From: Mycobacterium sp.
Lineage (GTDB): Bacteria > Actinomycetota > Actinomycetes > Mycobacteriales > Mycobacteriaceae
Length of the DNA: 58,928 nucleotides
Assembly: GCA_025965895.1 (NCBI GenBank)
Contig: JAOPWC010000182.1
Coordinates: 1 to 58,928, forward strand
Direction: 5' to 3'
Below the pieces are notes generated by a model, which was given only the letters and a program-made list of their open reading frames with translations, was not told the origin of the DNA and did not search any database. A program made the position numbers and the translations under genes. Below are positions 8,005 to 15,838 of this stretch, piece after piece (within the stretch, counting starts at the first letter, position 1; the number at the start of each line of letters is the position of its first letter).

Positions 8005-9374
8005 TGCCGCTGGTTGTTGAAATGGCCGCCCGGCTTGAGTGCGTCCAGGGTCGCCAGCGCCGCCAAGATGTCGTCGCGCAACAATCGGCCCAGGTCGGCG
8101 GAGAAGCCCTCCCGCACCACGATGCGCAGCACCGAGACGTCTTCGGCGTTGGCGGGCATCGTGTAGGCGGGGACCTGCCAGCCGTAGGAACGCAGTTCAT
8201 GCGAAACGTCGAACTCGGTGTACCCGAAGTCACCTGCCAGGCGGAAGCACACCACCGGAATCGCGGAGCCGTCGGAAATCACCTCGAAGTGCTTGCCTTT
8301 GCGGAGTTCGTCGCCCAGCCAACGCGCGGTCGACGACAGGCAGTGCATCACCTGGCTGTAGCCGGCGCGGCCGAGCCGCAGGAAATTGTAGTACTGGCCG
8401 ACCACCTGGCTGCCCGGTCGCGAGAAGTTCAGCGTGAATGTCGGCATGTCCCCGCCGAGGTAGTTGACCCGGAAAACCAATTCCCCCGGCAGCGCTGCGC
8501 GGTTGCGCCAGACCACGAAACCGATCCCCGGGTACGTCAGTCCGTATTTGTGGCCGCTGACGTTGATCGACGCCACGCGGGAAAGGCGGAAGTCCCACAC
8601 CAGGTCGGGATGCAGAAACGGGACCACGAATCCGCCGCTGGCCGCGTCGACGTGCACCGGGACGTCGGCACCGCCACCGGCGGCCAGCTTGTCCAGCGCG
8701 GCACAGATATGTGCGACCGGTTCCAGGTCACCTGTGTAGGTGGTGCCCAGGATCGCCACGACGCCGATGGTGTCCTCGTCGACGGCGTTCACGACCTGTT
8801 CCGGCGTGATGACGTAGCGGCCCTTCTCCATCGGCAGATACCGCGGTTCGACCTCGAAGTAGCGGCAGAACTTCTCCCAAACCACCTGCACGTTTGTCCC
8901 CATGATCAGGTTGGGTTTGCGGGTCCGCCAGCCGTCACCGACCCGCTTTTTCCACCGCCACTTCAGCGCGAGCCCGCCGAGCATCACCGCTTCGCTGGAG
9001 CCGATGGTGGAGACTCCGGTCGCGCTGAGCGGGTCGTCGTCGCGCAGCCCCTCGGCGTGAAACAGGTCGGCGACCATGTTGACACACCGCTGCTCGATCG
9101 CGGCGGTCGCCGGATACTCGTCCTTGTCGATCATGTTCTTGTCGAACGTCTCCCCCATCAGCTGCTCGGCCTCCGGCTCCATCCACGTGGTGACGAATGT
9201 CGCCAGGTTCAGCCGAGAGCTGCCGTCGAGCATCAGCTCGTCGTGGATGAACCGGTACGCGGCCTCCGGCTCCATCGCATCGGTGGGCAGCCGCAGCGAC
9301 GGGATCGGCGCGTTGAACAGCCGCCCGGTATAGGCGGGGGTGAGCGACGGCGACGAGTGGGAGAGACGTGGCAC
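7992..9374 (-). CDS. gadB: Glutamate decarboxylase
   Basis: PLP-dependent decarboxylase converting glutamate to GABA and CO2, consuming a proton; linked to acid resistance and the GABA shunt. It is 460 residues, the full bacterial length. The PLP lysine is in SINVSGHKYG (Lys276), the cofactor-aspartate region is HVDAASGG (Asp243), and the STIGSSEAVMLGG phosphate-binding segment is intact. It sits between alr and nnr as in M. tuberculosis (Rv3432c). A tandem array overlaps its stop codon. Confidence 0.95.
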   Translation of the reverse strand: MPRLSHSSPSLTPAYTGRLFNAPIPSLRLPTDAMEPEAAYRFIHDELMLDGSSRLNLATFVTTWMEPEAEQLMGETFDKNMIDKDEYPATAAIEQRCVNMVADLFHAEGLRDDDPLSATGVSTIGSSEAVMLGGLALKWRWKKRVGDGWRTRKPNLIMGTNVQVVWEKFCRYFEVEPRYLPMEKGRYVITPEQVVNAVDEDTIGVVAILGTTYTGDLEPVAHICAALDKLAAGGGADVPVHVDAASGGFVVPFLHPDLVWDFRLSRVASINVSGHKYGLTYPGIGFVVWRNRAALPGELVFRVNYLGGDMPTFTLNFSRPGSQVVGQYYNFLRLGRAGYSQVMHCLSSTARWLGDELRKGKHFEVISDGSAIPVVCFRLAGDFGYTEFDVSHELRSYGWQVPAYTMPANAEDVSVLRIVVREGFSADLGRLLRDDILAALATLDALKPGGHFNNQRHFAH

Positions 9375-9397
9375 GGTGGGGTCCTCTCAGTTACTGG

Positions 9398-9423
9398 GCG
9401 GGGTTCTAGAGCGGGGTTCTACA
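9398..9423. repeat. 13-bp x 2 duplication carrying the nnr stop codon
   Basis: GCGGGGTTCTAGA is followed by GCGGGGTTCTACA. The nnr stop (9419-9421) lies in one copy, and the other copy repeats the stop region downstream of the gene. Confidence 0.75.
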
Positions 9424-10840
9424 GGTTGGCCAGGGCGGAGCGGATGTGGGCGAGGATGCGGGACGCGGACGTCGGCGCCGGGCCTGGGCCCGGGTCGACG
9501 GCCGACAGGTTCGCGGCGTGGGCATGGACGAACGCGGCGGCCGCGGCGGCCGCCGCGGCCTGCAGCCCCGCGGCCAGCAGCGCGCCGACCATGCCGCTCA
9601 GCACGTCCCCCGACCCGGCGGTGGCGGCCCAGGACTGTCCGGCCCGATTCAGGTAGACGGGTCCGCCCGGTTCGGCGATGACGGTGACGTTGCCCTTGAG
9701 CAGGACGGTGGCGCCGAACCGGTCCGCGAGCTCGCGGGTTGCGCCGATCCGGTCGTCGCCGGGTGGCGAGCCGGCCAGCCGGGCGAACTCGCCCGCGTGC
9801 GGGGTGAGCACCGTCGGGGCGTCGCGCGACGTGACCAGGTCAGGATGGGAGGCCAGGATCGTCAGCCCGTCGGCGTCGACGATCACGGGAAGGGCGGTGC
9901 CCAACGCGAACCACAGCGCGTGGGCACCGGCCTCGTCGGTGCCCAGCCCCGGACCGACGGCCCACGCCTGCACCCGGCCGGCCTTCTCGGCACTTGGCGA
10001 CGCGATGACTTCGGGCCAGTGCGAAAGAACCTGTTCCGCCGCGGTTCCCGCGTACCTGACCATTCCCGATGTGGCGGCGACCGCCGCGCCGGTGCACAGC
10101 ACCGCAGCACCCGGGTAGGTCGCGGATCCAGCGAGAATGCCGGTGACGCCCTGGGTGTACTTGTCGTCGTGCGTCCCGGGCACCGGCCAGCGGGCTTTGA
10201 CGTCGGCCGCCTCGAATCCCATCAGGTCGGACGGCGGCAGGTGCAGGCCGATGTCGACGAGTTCGACGCGGCCGCAATCCCCCAGCGCGTGAACCGGTTT
10301 CAAACCGCCGAAGGTGACAGTCACGACGGGATGCACGGCCGGTCCGTTGACCGCACCGGTCTGCACATCGACGCCGCTGGGGATGTCGACGGCCACGACC
10401 GGGGTCCCGGCGGCCTCGACGGCCGCGAACAGCTCGGCTGCCGCCGGCCGCAGCGGGCCCGACCCCGATATCCCGACTACCCCGTCGATCACCAGATCGG
10501 TTCCCTCGGGAACGCTGTCCACGACCCGCCCGCCGGCACGAGTGAACGCGCTGAGCGCCTTGCGGTGGGTGCGGTCCGGGTTGAGCAGCACCGCGAAGGC
10601 GCCGGCGCCGCGCCGTCGCAGGAATGTCGCCGCCCACAGTGCATCGCCGCCATTGTCGCCGGAGCCGACGACCGCGCACACTTGCCGCCCGGACACGCCG
10701 CCGGTGCGGGCCATGAGTTCACGGGCGATAACGGTTGCGAGGCCGTAGGCCGCGCGGCGCATCAGGGCGCCGTCGGGCAGGCGGGCGAGCAGCGGCGCTT
10801 CGGCAGCGCGGATCTGGTCGGCGGAATAGTAGTACCGCAT
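9419..10840 (-). CDS. nnr: Bifunctional NAD(P)H-hydrate epimerase/dehydratase
   Basis: Repairs hydrated NADH/NADPH. The N-terminal YjeF epimerase domain (about 1-210) carries GSGDNGGDAL and VDIPSGV. The C-terminal ADP-dependent dehydratase (about 220-473) carries LTPHAGEF and the nucleotide-binding AGSGDVLSG. I start at the ATG at 10840 (MRYYYSADQIR), where family similarity begins; an upstream in-frame ATG would add 11 residues. A run of nine alanines follows the dehydratase motif, encoded by GC-rich triplets. The gene lies 78 nt after glmS on the same strand. Confidence 0.94.
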   Translation of the reverse strand: MRYYYSADQIRAAEAPLLARLPDGALMRRAAYGLATVIARELMARTGGVSGRQVCAVVGSGDNGGDALWAATFLRRRGAGAFAVLLNPDRTHRKALSAFTRAGGRVVDSVPEGTDLVIDGVVGISGSGPLRPAAAELFAAVEAAGTPVVAVDIPSGVDVQTGAVNGPAVHPVVTVTFGGLKPVHALGDCGRVELVDIGLHLPPSDLMGFEAADVKARWPVPGTHDDKYTQGVTGILAGSATYPGAAVLCTGAAVAATSGMVRYAGTAAEQVLSHWPEVIASPSAEKAGRVQAWAVGPGLGTDEAGAHALWFALGTALPVIVDADGLTILASHPDLVTSRDAPTVLTPHAGEFARLAGSPPGDDRIGATRELADRFGATVLLKGNVTVIAEPGGPVYLNRAGQSWAATAGSGDVLSGMVGALLAAGLQAAAAAAAAAFVHAHAANLSAVDPGPGPAPTSASRILAHIRSALANL

Positions 10841-10918
10841 CACGGTCAGCATTCCACGTTCTCGCGTGTTCAAACTGCCGACACTGCAACCACACAGGCG
10901 ACAGCCCGGGCTTGACCG

Positions 10919-12784
10919 CTACTCGACCGTGACGGACTTGGCCAGGTTGCGCGGCTTGTCGACGTCGTAGCCCCGGGCCCTGGCCACCGACGCCGCGAAC
11001 ACCTGCAGCGGAATAGTCGACAGCAGCGGCTGGAACAGCGTTGTCGCCGTGGGTATTTCGAAGATGTGATCCGCGTAGGGTCGGACCGTGTCGTCGCCCT
11101 CCTCGGCTATCACGATCGTGACGGCGCCGCGGGCCTGGATCTCCCGGATGTTGGACAGCAGTTTGGCGTGCAGCGTCGACGCGCCCTTCGGCGACGGCAT
11201 GACCACGATCACCGGCATGCCGTCGTCGATCAACGCGATCGGGCCGTGCTTGAGCTCCCCGGCCGCGAAGCCCTCGGCGTGCATGTACGCCAGCTCCTTG
11301 AGCTTGAGCGCACCTTCGAGCGCGACCGGGTAGCCGACATGGCGGCCCAGGAACAGCACCGTCGACGCGGACGCGAACCGGCGGCCCAACTCCGCGACCG
11401 GCGCGATGTCGGCCAGCACTCGGGCCACCAAGTTGGGCATCGCCTCCAGCTCGCGGTACTCGCGGGCGACCTCGTCGGGGTACTTGGTGCCACGCGCCTG
11501 TGCCAGCGCCAAGCCCACCACGTAATTGGCAGCGACCTGGGCCAGGAAGGTCTTGGTCGACGCCACGCCGATTTCCGGGCCCGCGCGGGTGTAGAGCACC
11601 GCGTCGCACTCGCGCGGGATCTGCGAGCCGTTGGTGTTGCAGATAGCCAGCACCTTGGCCTTCTGCTTCTTCGCGTGCCGCACGGCTTCGAGCGTGTCGG
11701 CGGTTTCGCCGGACTGTGAGATCGCCAGCACCAGCGTGCTGCGGTCCAACACCGGGTCGCGGTAGCGGAACTCGCTGGCCAGCTCCACTTCGACAGGCAG
11801 CCGCGTCCAGTGCTCGATCGCGTATTTGGCGAGCAGCCCGGAGTGGTAGGCCGTGCCGCACGCGACGACGAACACTTTGTCGATCTCGCGCAGTTCGCCG
11901 TCGGAGAGCCGCTGTTCGTCGAGCACGATGCGGCCGTCGACAAAGTGGCCCAGCAGCGTGTCGGAGACCGCGGCGGGCTGCTCGGCGATCTCTTTGAGCA
12001 TGAAGTACTCGTAGCCGCCCTTCTCGGCGGCTGACAGGTCCCAGTCGATGTGAAACTTGCGGTACTCGACGTCCGCACTTCCGTGGAAATCGGTGATCCG
12101 GTACCCGTCGGCGGTGATCACCACGGCCTGATCCTGGCCCAGCTCGACCGCGTCGCGGGTGTATTCGATGAACGCGGCGACATCCGAGCTCACGAACATC
12201 TCCCCGTCGCCGACGCCGAGCACCAGCGGGGTCGAGCGCCGCGCTGCCACGATGGTGCCGGGCTCGTCGGCGCTGGCGAACACCAACGTGAAATGGCCCT
12301 CGAGTCGGCGCAGCACCGCCAGCACCGACCCGACGAAATCGCCCGCGGTGTCGCCGTGCCGGTACTGTCGGCCCACCAAATGGACCGCGACCTCGGTATC
12401 GGTGTCGCTGGCGAACTCGACACCAGCGACCTCCAGCTCGTGGCGCAGCGTCGCGAAGTTCTCGATGATCCCGTTGTGGACGACGGCGATCCTGCCGGAA
12501 GCGTCGCGGTGCGGGTGAGCGTTGCGGTCGGTGGGCCGGCCGTGGGTGGCCCAGCGGGTGTGGCCAAGCCCGGTGTGACCGCGCAGCGATACCGGATCGC
12601 TGCACTCCAACGCCTCACCGAGGTTGGCCAGCCGCCCGGCGCGCCGTTCGACGGTCATCCCGCCACGTCCGTCGAGCAGCGCGATGCCGGCCGAGTCGTA
12701 GCCCCGGTACTCCATCCGCCGCAGCGCATCGACCACGACAGCGCAGGCAGACCGCTGCCCGACGTAGCCGACGATTCCACACAT
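10919..12784 (-). CDS. glmS: Glutamine-fructose-6-phosphate aminotransferase
   Basis: Makes glucosamine-6-phosphate from fructose-6-phosphate and glutamine, the first committed step to UDP-GlcNAc for peptidoglycan. It is 621 residues. The nucleophile is Cys2 of MCGIVGYVGQR in the class II glutamine-amidotransferase domain (1 to about 235). Two SIS sugar-isomerase domains follow, with the SQSGETADTL motif, and the C-terminus ends KPRNLAKSVTVE. The start codon is immediately preceded by a six-unit tandem array with no obvious Shine-Dalgarno. glmM, a later enzyme of the pathway, is at 20.6-21.9 kb. Confidence 0.97.
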   Translation of the reverse strand: MCGIVGYVGQRSACAVVVDALRRMEYRGYDSAGIALLDGRGGMTVERRAGRLANLGEALECSDPVSLRGHTGLGHTRWATHGRPTDRNAHPHRDASGRIAVVHNGIIENFATLRHELEVAGVEFASDTDTEVAVHLVGRQYRHGDTAGDFVGSVLAVLRRLEGHFTLVFASADEPGTIVAARRSTPLVLGVGDGEMFVSSDVAAFIEYTRDAVELGQDQAVVITADGYRITDFHGSADVEYRKFHIDWDLSAAEKGGYEYFMLKEIAEQPAAVSDTLLGHFVDGRIVLDEQRLSDGELREIDKVFVVACGTAYHSGLLAKYAIEHWTRLPVEVELASEFRYRDPVLDRSTLVLAISQSGETADTLEAVRHAKKQKAKVLAICNTNGSQIPRECDAVLYTRAGPEIGVASTKTFLAQVAANYVVGLALAQARGTKYPDEVAREYRELEAMPNLVARVLADIAPVAELGRRFASASTVLFLGRHVGYPVALEGALKLKELAYMHAEGFAAGELKHGPIALIDDGMPVIVVMPSPKGASTLHAKLLSNIREIQARGAVTIVIAEEGDDTVRPYADHIFEIPTATTLFQPLLSTIPLQVFAASVARARGYDVDKPRNLAKSVTVE

Positions 12785-12785
12785 A

Positions 12786-12890
12786 GCCCATCAGGGTAGT
12801 GCAGTGCCCATCAGGGCACCCGCCCATCAGGGCACCGCCCATCAGGGCACCGCCCATCAGGGCAGTGAGTGCCCACCAGGGCAGTGCAGT
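12786..12890. repeat. Six-unit tandem array in the glmS leader
   Basis: Copies of GCCCATCAGGGCACC begin at 12786, 12806, 12822, 12837, 12852 and 12871, with spacing 15-20 bp and some units carrying a CAGT tail. The array fills almost all of the region between glmS (start 12784) and the divergent gene at 12924, so it must overlap the promoters and the glmS 5' UTR. Confidence 0.95.
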
Positions 12891-12923
12891 CGCCGCCGAG
12901 CGCCCGTCAGCTACCGTCAACAC

Positions 12924-13775
12924 ATGGCCCGGACAGGCAAAATCTTCAACGCGTTGACCCGTCGCGGTCCACACCACGTTCTCCGCGGTGACTTGGCCTT
13001 TGCCGGCCTCCCCGGAGTGGTGTACGCCCCAGAGTCGGGGCTGAATCTGGCGGGAGTGGCTTTCGGTCATGACTGGCTGACCGGGGTCGATCATTATCTG
13101 GGCACGCTCGAGCACCTTGCGTCGTGGGGCATTGTCGCCGCGGCCCCGGACACGGAGCGTGGTATCGCGCCGTCGGCGCCCCGCCTGGCGTTCGACCTCG
13201 GCACTGCGCTCGACATCATCGGCGCGGTACGGCTGGGGCAGGGCGACATCAGCGTCAACCCGACGAAGCTCGGCGTAGTGGGTCACGGTTTCGGCGGCTC
13301 CGCGGCCGTGCTGACCGCCGCCGAACGGCCGGGCTCCCAGGGGTTCGTGCCGAAGGCTGCGGCGGCGGTGTTCCCGACCATCACCAAGCCGCCCGCCGAG
13401 CGGGTCGCCGCGCGTCTGATGATTCCGGGATTGGTGCTCAGCGCGCCGGGTGATCCGGCGAACCTACGGTCGAACGCGCTGGAGCTGTGGCAGGCGTGGG
13501 ACGGCGCGGTGCTGCGCGTGGTCCGCAAGGCCAAGCCGAGCGGATTAGCCGAAGGCCGCCGCCTGACGCGGGTCGTCGGGCTGCCCGGGCCGGACCGCAA
13601 GACGCAGAAAACGGCCCGGGCGCTGCTGACGGGGTTCCTGCTCTACCAGTTAACCGGTGACAAGACCTACCGCGAGTTCGCCGATCCCGAGGCGAAGCTG
13701 CCCGGGACCGAGACGCCGGACGAGCCGTTGGAGCGGGCCAAGCCGGAGGAGAAGATCGTCGCGCTGCTGAAGTGA
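12924..13775 (+). CDS. Alpha/beta-fold protein lacking the nucleophile serine
   Basis: A 283-residue protein resembling dienelactone-hydrolase/cutinase-type alpha/beta folds and matching Rv3438 by position next to glmS. The nucleophile elbow reads GHGFG (120-124), so the expected Ser is Gly122; the downstream GHDW and late LSAPGD segments look normal. It is therefore probably non-catalytic or uses another mechanism. The start is ATG at 12924 (MARTGKIFN), after the repeat array; extension further upstream would translate the repeats. It is transcribed divergently from glmS. Function unknown. Confidence 0.85.
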   Translation: MARTGKIFNALTRRGPHHVLRGDLAFAGLPGVVYAPESGLNLAGVAFGHDWLTGVDHYLGTLEHLASWGIVAAAPDTERGIAPSAPRLAFDLGTALDIIGAVRLGQGDISVNPTKLGVVGHGFGGSAAVLTAAERPGSQGFVPKAAAAVFPTITKPPAERVAARLMIPGLVLSAPGDPANLRSNALELWQAWDGAVLRVVRKAKPSGLAEGRRLTRVVGLPGPDRKTQKTARALLTGFLLYQLTGDKTYREFADPEAKLPGTETPDEPLERAKPEEKIVALLK

Positions 13776-14189
13776 CGGCTCAGGCGAGCACCGTCAGTGC
13801 CGAAGTCCTGCTTCATCGCGTGGAGGTAGGCGCGCCGTTGTGCCGATTTGAGCAATGTGGAGTTATCGGGGTAGATGGTGTTCGAGCCCTGTTTGCGGTT
13901 GGCACCGCCTGCCGTCGAGCCGGCGTGGAATGGGCCCTGGTCGCCAGCCACCCCGTGCGCCGGCTGCTGGCGTCTGCGACCGCAACGGCGTCTTACCTGC
14001 CGTCAATTCGGTCGGCGAGGCGCTGCGGCGGTTCAAAATCCGCACGGACCCGCGTCGGCTGCTCGGGTTGTAAGACCGTACGACGAGGGCCGTCCCCTCC
14101 ACCGCCTCTGCACGTCCATCGTGCACTGACAGCGCCTTGCAGCCAACCAAGCACTCCAGGCTGTGTGGCGTGCGCGCCAGGTGACCGCG
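13776..14189. other. Intergenic stretch with no supported gene
   Basis: About 410 bp between the hydrolase-like gene and a convergent small gene. Short frames exist on both strands but none shows a ribosome binding site or a recognisable product. I see no RNA gene or clear repeat in it. Confidence 0.5.
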
Positions 14190-14528
14190 TTAGGGCCGGA
14201 CCTCTTCGGCCGCGCGGCGGTTGTCTTCATCGCTGGCGGCACGATGGGCGCCGGCGGCAGCATGGTGCGCGACAGCGTCTTCGACGTTGCGTGCCCCGGC
14301 TGCGGCTTCATCGTGGGCTACGGCTGCGCGATCATGCGCCGCTGCAGCCGACAAATATGCCCGCCGGGTGCGGGCTCGTGCCTGGCCTTGATTCTGGACG
14401 GCACGGGCGAGGTCGTCATGGGAGACCGGCCGGCCGGCGACCAGTTCCGCGTATCGGCGGCGAAGTTCGGCGGCCCTGGCTCCGGCACGTGCGCCGGCAG
14501 ACGGTCCGTCAGAGCTGGCGCTTTCCAT
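14190..14528 (-). CDS. Small Ala/His/Arg-rich helical protein
   Basis: A protein of about 112 residues of unknown function. A strong AGGAGG lies seven bases before the ATG at 14528, which supports a real gene; an in-frame GTG six bases upstream is too close to it. Composition is strongly alpha-helical, with a repeated AAHDRAA / VAHDEAA / VAHHAAA pattern at residues about 60-90 that resembles amphipathic heptads. No signal peptide or membrane segment. Similar Ala/His-rich small proteins occur in mycobacteria without an assigned role. Confidence 0.7.
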   Translation of the reverse strand: MESASSDGPSAGARAGARAAELRRRYAELVAGRPVSHDDLARAVQNQGQARARTRRAYLSAAAAHDRAAVAHDEAAAGARNVEDAVAHHAAAGAHRAASDEDNRRAAEEVRP

Positions 14529-14756
14529 CGCCACACCTCCTGACTACGAACCTACCGGCGTTATCGGGCCACGTTTCGCGGGATCGAAAGAATCGTGCCG
14601 TTCCGGGATTGTTCGCAAGGAGGTACCCCGCCCGCAACCCGCGGCGGTGCGGGGGCTGCCGGCGGCCTCGTCAGGCCGCCGCCGACTGGTCTCGCTCCCA
14701 GGATCTGCCAGGCCTCCGCGGCCGCGTCAAGATGCGAGGGCAGGAGCGCAGGTGGG

Positions 14757-15242
14757 TCAGGGTTGAGGTCGAACAACAACCAGACGCGGTCGCAGGCGCG
14801 TCGGTGTGATCTCGGCGCCCGCCGCGAGGTCGTCAATCAACGCAGCGGCGTAATCTAGCAAACCCGCGGCGTCAATGCCGTACGGCGGCCGTTCATCGTG
14901 GGCAAGACGGGCCGACGCGCGGCGAAGCAGGGCGAGGGCACCCGCTGCGTTGCCGCGCTGAACGTGGGTGATGCCGACCGCGAGCTGGGCCAGGCCTTGC
15001 CACAGCATCCGCTCATCGTCCGGGCCGTTCTTCCATGCCGCTTCGAGCACCTCATGCGCATTAAACGCCAGGCCGCGGTCCAGCAGGTCCTGGGCGTAGG
15101 CGAGGGTTTCACCGGGCGCCAGTTCAAGGTCATCCGGGATACGTGAAACGCCCTGGGTGCCTTGCGGAAGCGGTCGGCCGAGAGCGTCGCGCGGGCGGGT
15201 GCTTCGCGGCCGGCCGGATTCGTCGCGATCACGCTCGGCCAT
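14757..15242 (-). CDS. DUF309 domain protein
   Basis: About 161 residues. Residues 55-160 form a helical DUF309-type domain with the diagnostic NAHEVLEAAWKN motif and a downstream ALLRRASARL helix. The N-terminal 45 residues are polar, Arg/Asp-rich and probably disordered. I start at the ATG at 15242 (MAERDRDESG); further in-frame ATGs lie upstream without a clear ribosome binding site. Function of the family is unknown. It stands alone between the small helical protein gene and the repeat-bearing gap. Confidence 0.78.
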   Translation of the reverse strand: MAERDRDESGRPRSTRPRDALGRPLPQGTQGVSRIPDDLELAPGETLAYAQDLLDRGLAFNAHEVLEAAWKNGPDDERMLWQGLAQLAVGITHVQRGNAAGALALLRRASARLAHDERPPYGIDAAGLLDYAAALIDDLAAGAEITPTRLRPRLVVVRPQP

Positions 15243-15387
15243 GAGGCCCATCATGACAAGCGAATCGCGCGTGCACGGCATTCCGGGGAGCATTCGACGA
15301 TCCGGAAAATGATGTCGTATGTGAGATGTCTTTTCCGAAAAGGTGGCAGCTCAAGCGCTCGATGGCCGTGTACGCAGGCGGTGCTTC

Positions 15388-15429
15388 GATCTGAGCGTCC
15401 TGATCTGAGCGTCCTGATCTGAGCGTCCT
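15388..15429. repeat. 14-bp x 3 perfect tandem array
   Basis: GATCTGAGCGTCCT occurs three times without a mismatch. Perfect identity suggests a recent expansion, and the 14-bp unit would break any reading frame. Confidence 0.97.
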
Positions 15430-15458
15430 GGCCGATGTCGGCAACCACCGCCCACGGA

Positions 15459-15496
15459 TTAATGATTCACACACTGGTTAATGATTCACACACTGG
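15459..15496. repeat. 19-bp x 2 perfect tandem duplication
   Basis: TTAATGATTCACACACTGG occurs twice in direct succession, overlapping the 3' end of the doubtful small minus-strand frame at 15467-15685. Confidence 0.95.
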
Positions 15497-15685
15497 TTCG
15501 CCGGCAACGCCGCCGTCCTCGCTGAATTGCAGGTATCCGAGCATTCCTCCAACGTCGCCGTCCAGTTCGCCGTCCTCGGCGTTGTGGACGGTCATTGCTT
15601 CGGCTGCGGCCTTCTCGCGGTAGTGCCGCGGCGAGGTAGACGATATGCCTGACGAGATCTGGGCGGGTGTCGGCACCAACACCAT
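15467..15685 (-). CDS. Doubtful small acidic protein
   Basis: A frame of up to 72 residues with an acidic central stretch (HNAEDGELDGDVGGMLG) whose codon choice resembles local genes better than the opposite strand does. It has no clear ribosome binding site, and its 3' end lies in a 19-bp duplication that moves the stop. It may be a gene remnant. No family recognised. Confidence 0.25.
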   Translation of the reverse strand: MVLVPTPAQISSGISSTSPRHYREKAAAEAMTVHNAEDGELDGDVGGMLGYLQFSEDGGVAGEPVCESLTSV

Positions 15686-15838
15686 CTCGCCAGCCTTGTC
15701 TCCTGGACATTAACCGAACTCACCGCCGTCCACGACATACACCCCGGCCCACCCCGGCCGCGGCCCCGATCGGTTGATTCGAAGGGATAATCCGCCAATT
15801 GACGTTCCCAGCGCCGCGCACACGTGACTTCCTCGTGT

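Larger units (their letters stand above)
15243..15838. other. Gap with tandem repeats and one doubtful small frame
   Basis: About 600 bp between the DUF309 gene and the aconitase stop. It contains a 14-bp x 3 array, a 19-bp x 2 array and a possible acidic small frame (15467-15685). Nothing else is supported. Confidence 0.6.

Noticed and set aside
12786..12890. glmS ribozyme upstream of glmS
   Set aside because: The leader is a simple tandem array without ribozyme-type pairing, and the ribozyme is typical of Firmicutes.
13860..13900. GTTCGAGCCC resembling a tRNA T-loop
   Set aside because: No acceptor stem, D-arm or anticodon arm can be folded around it.
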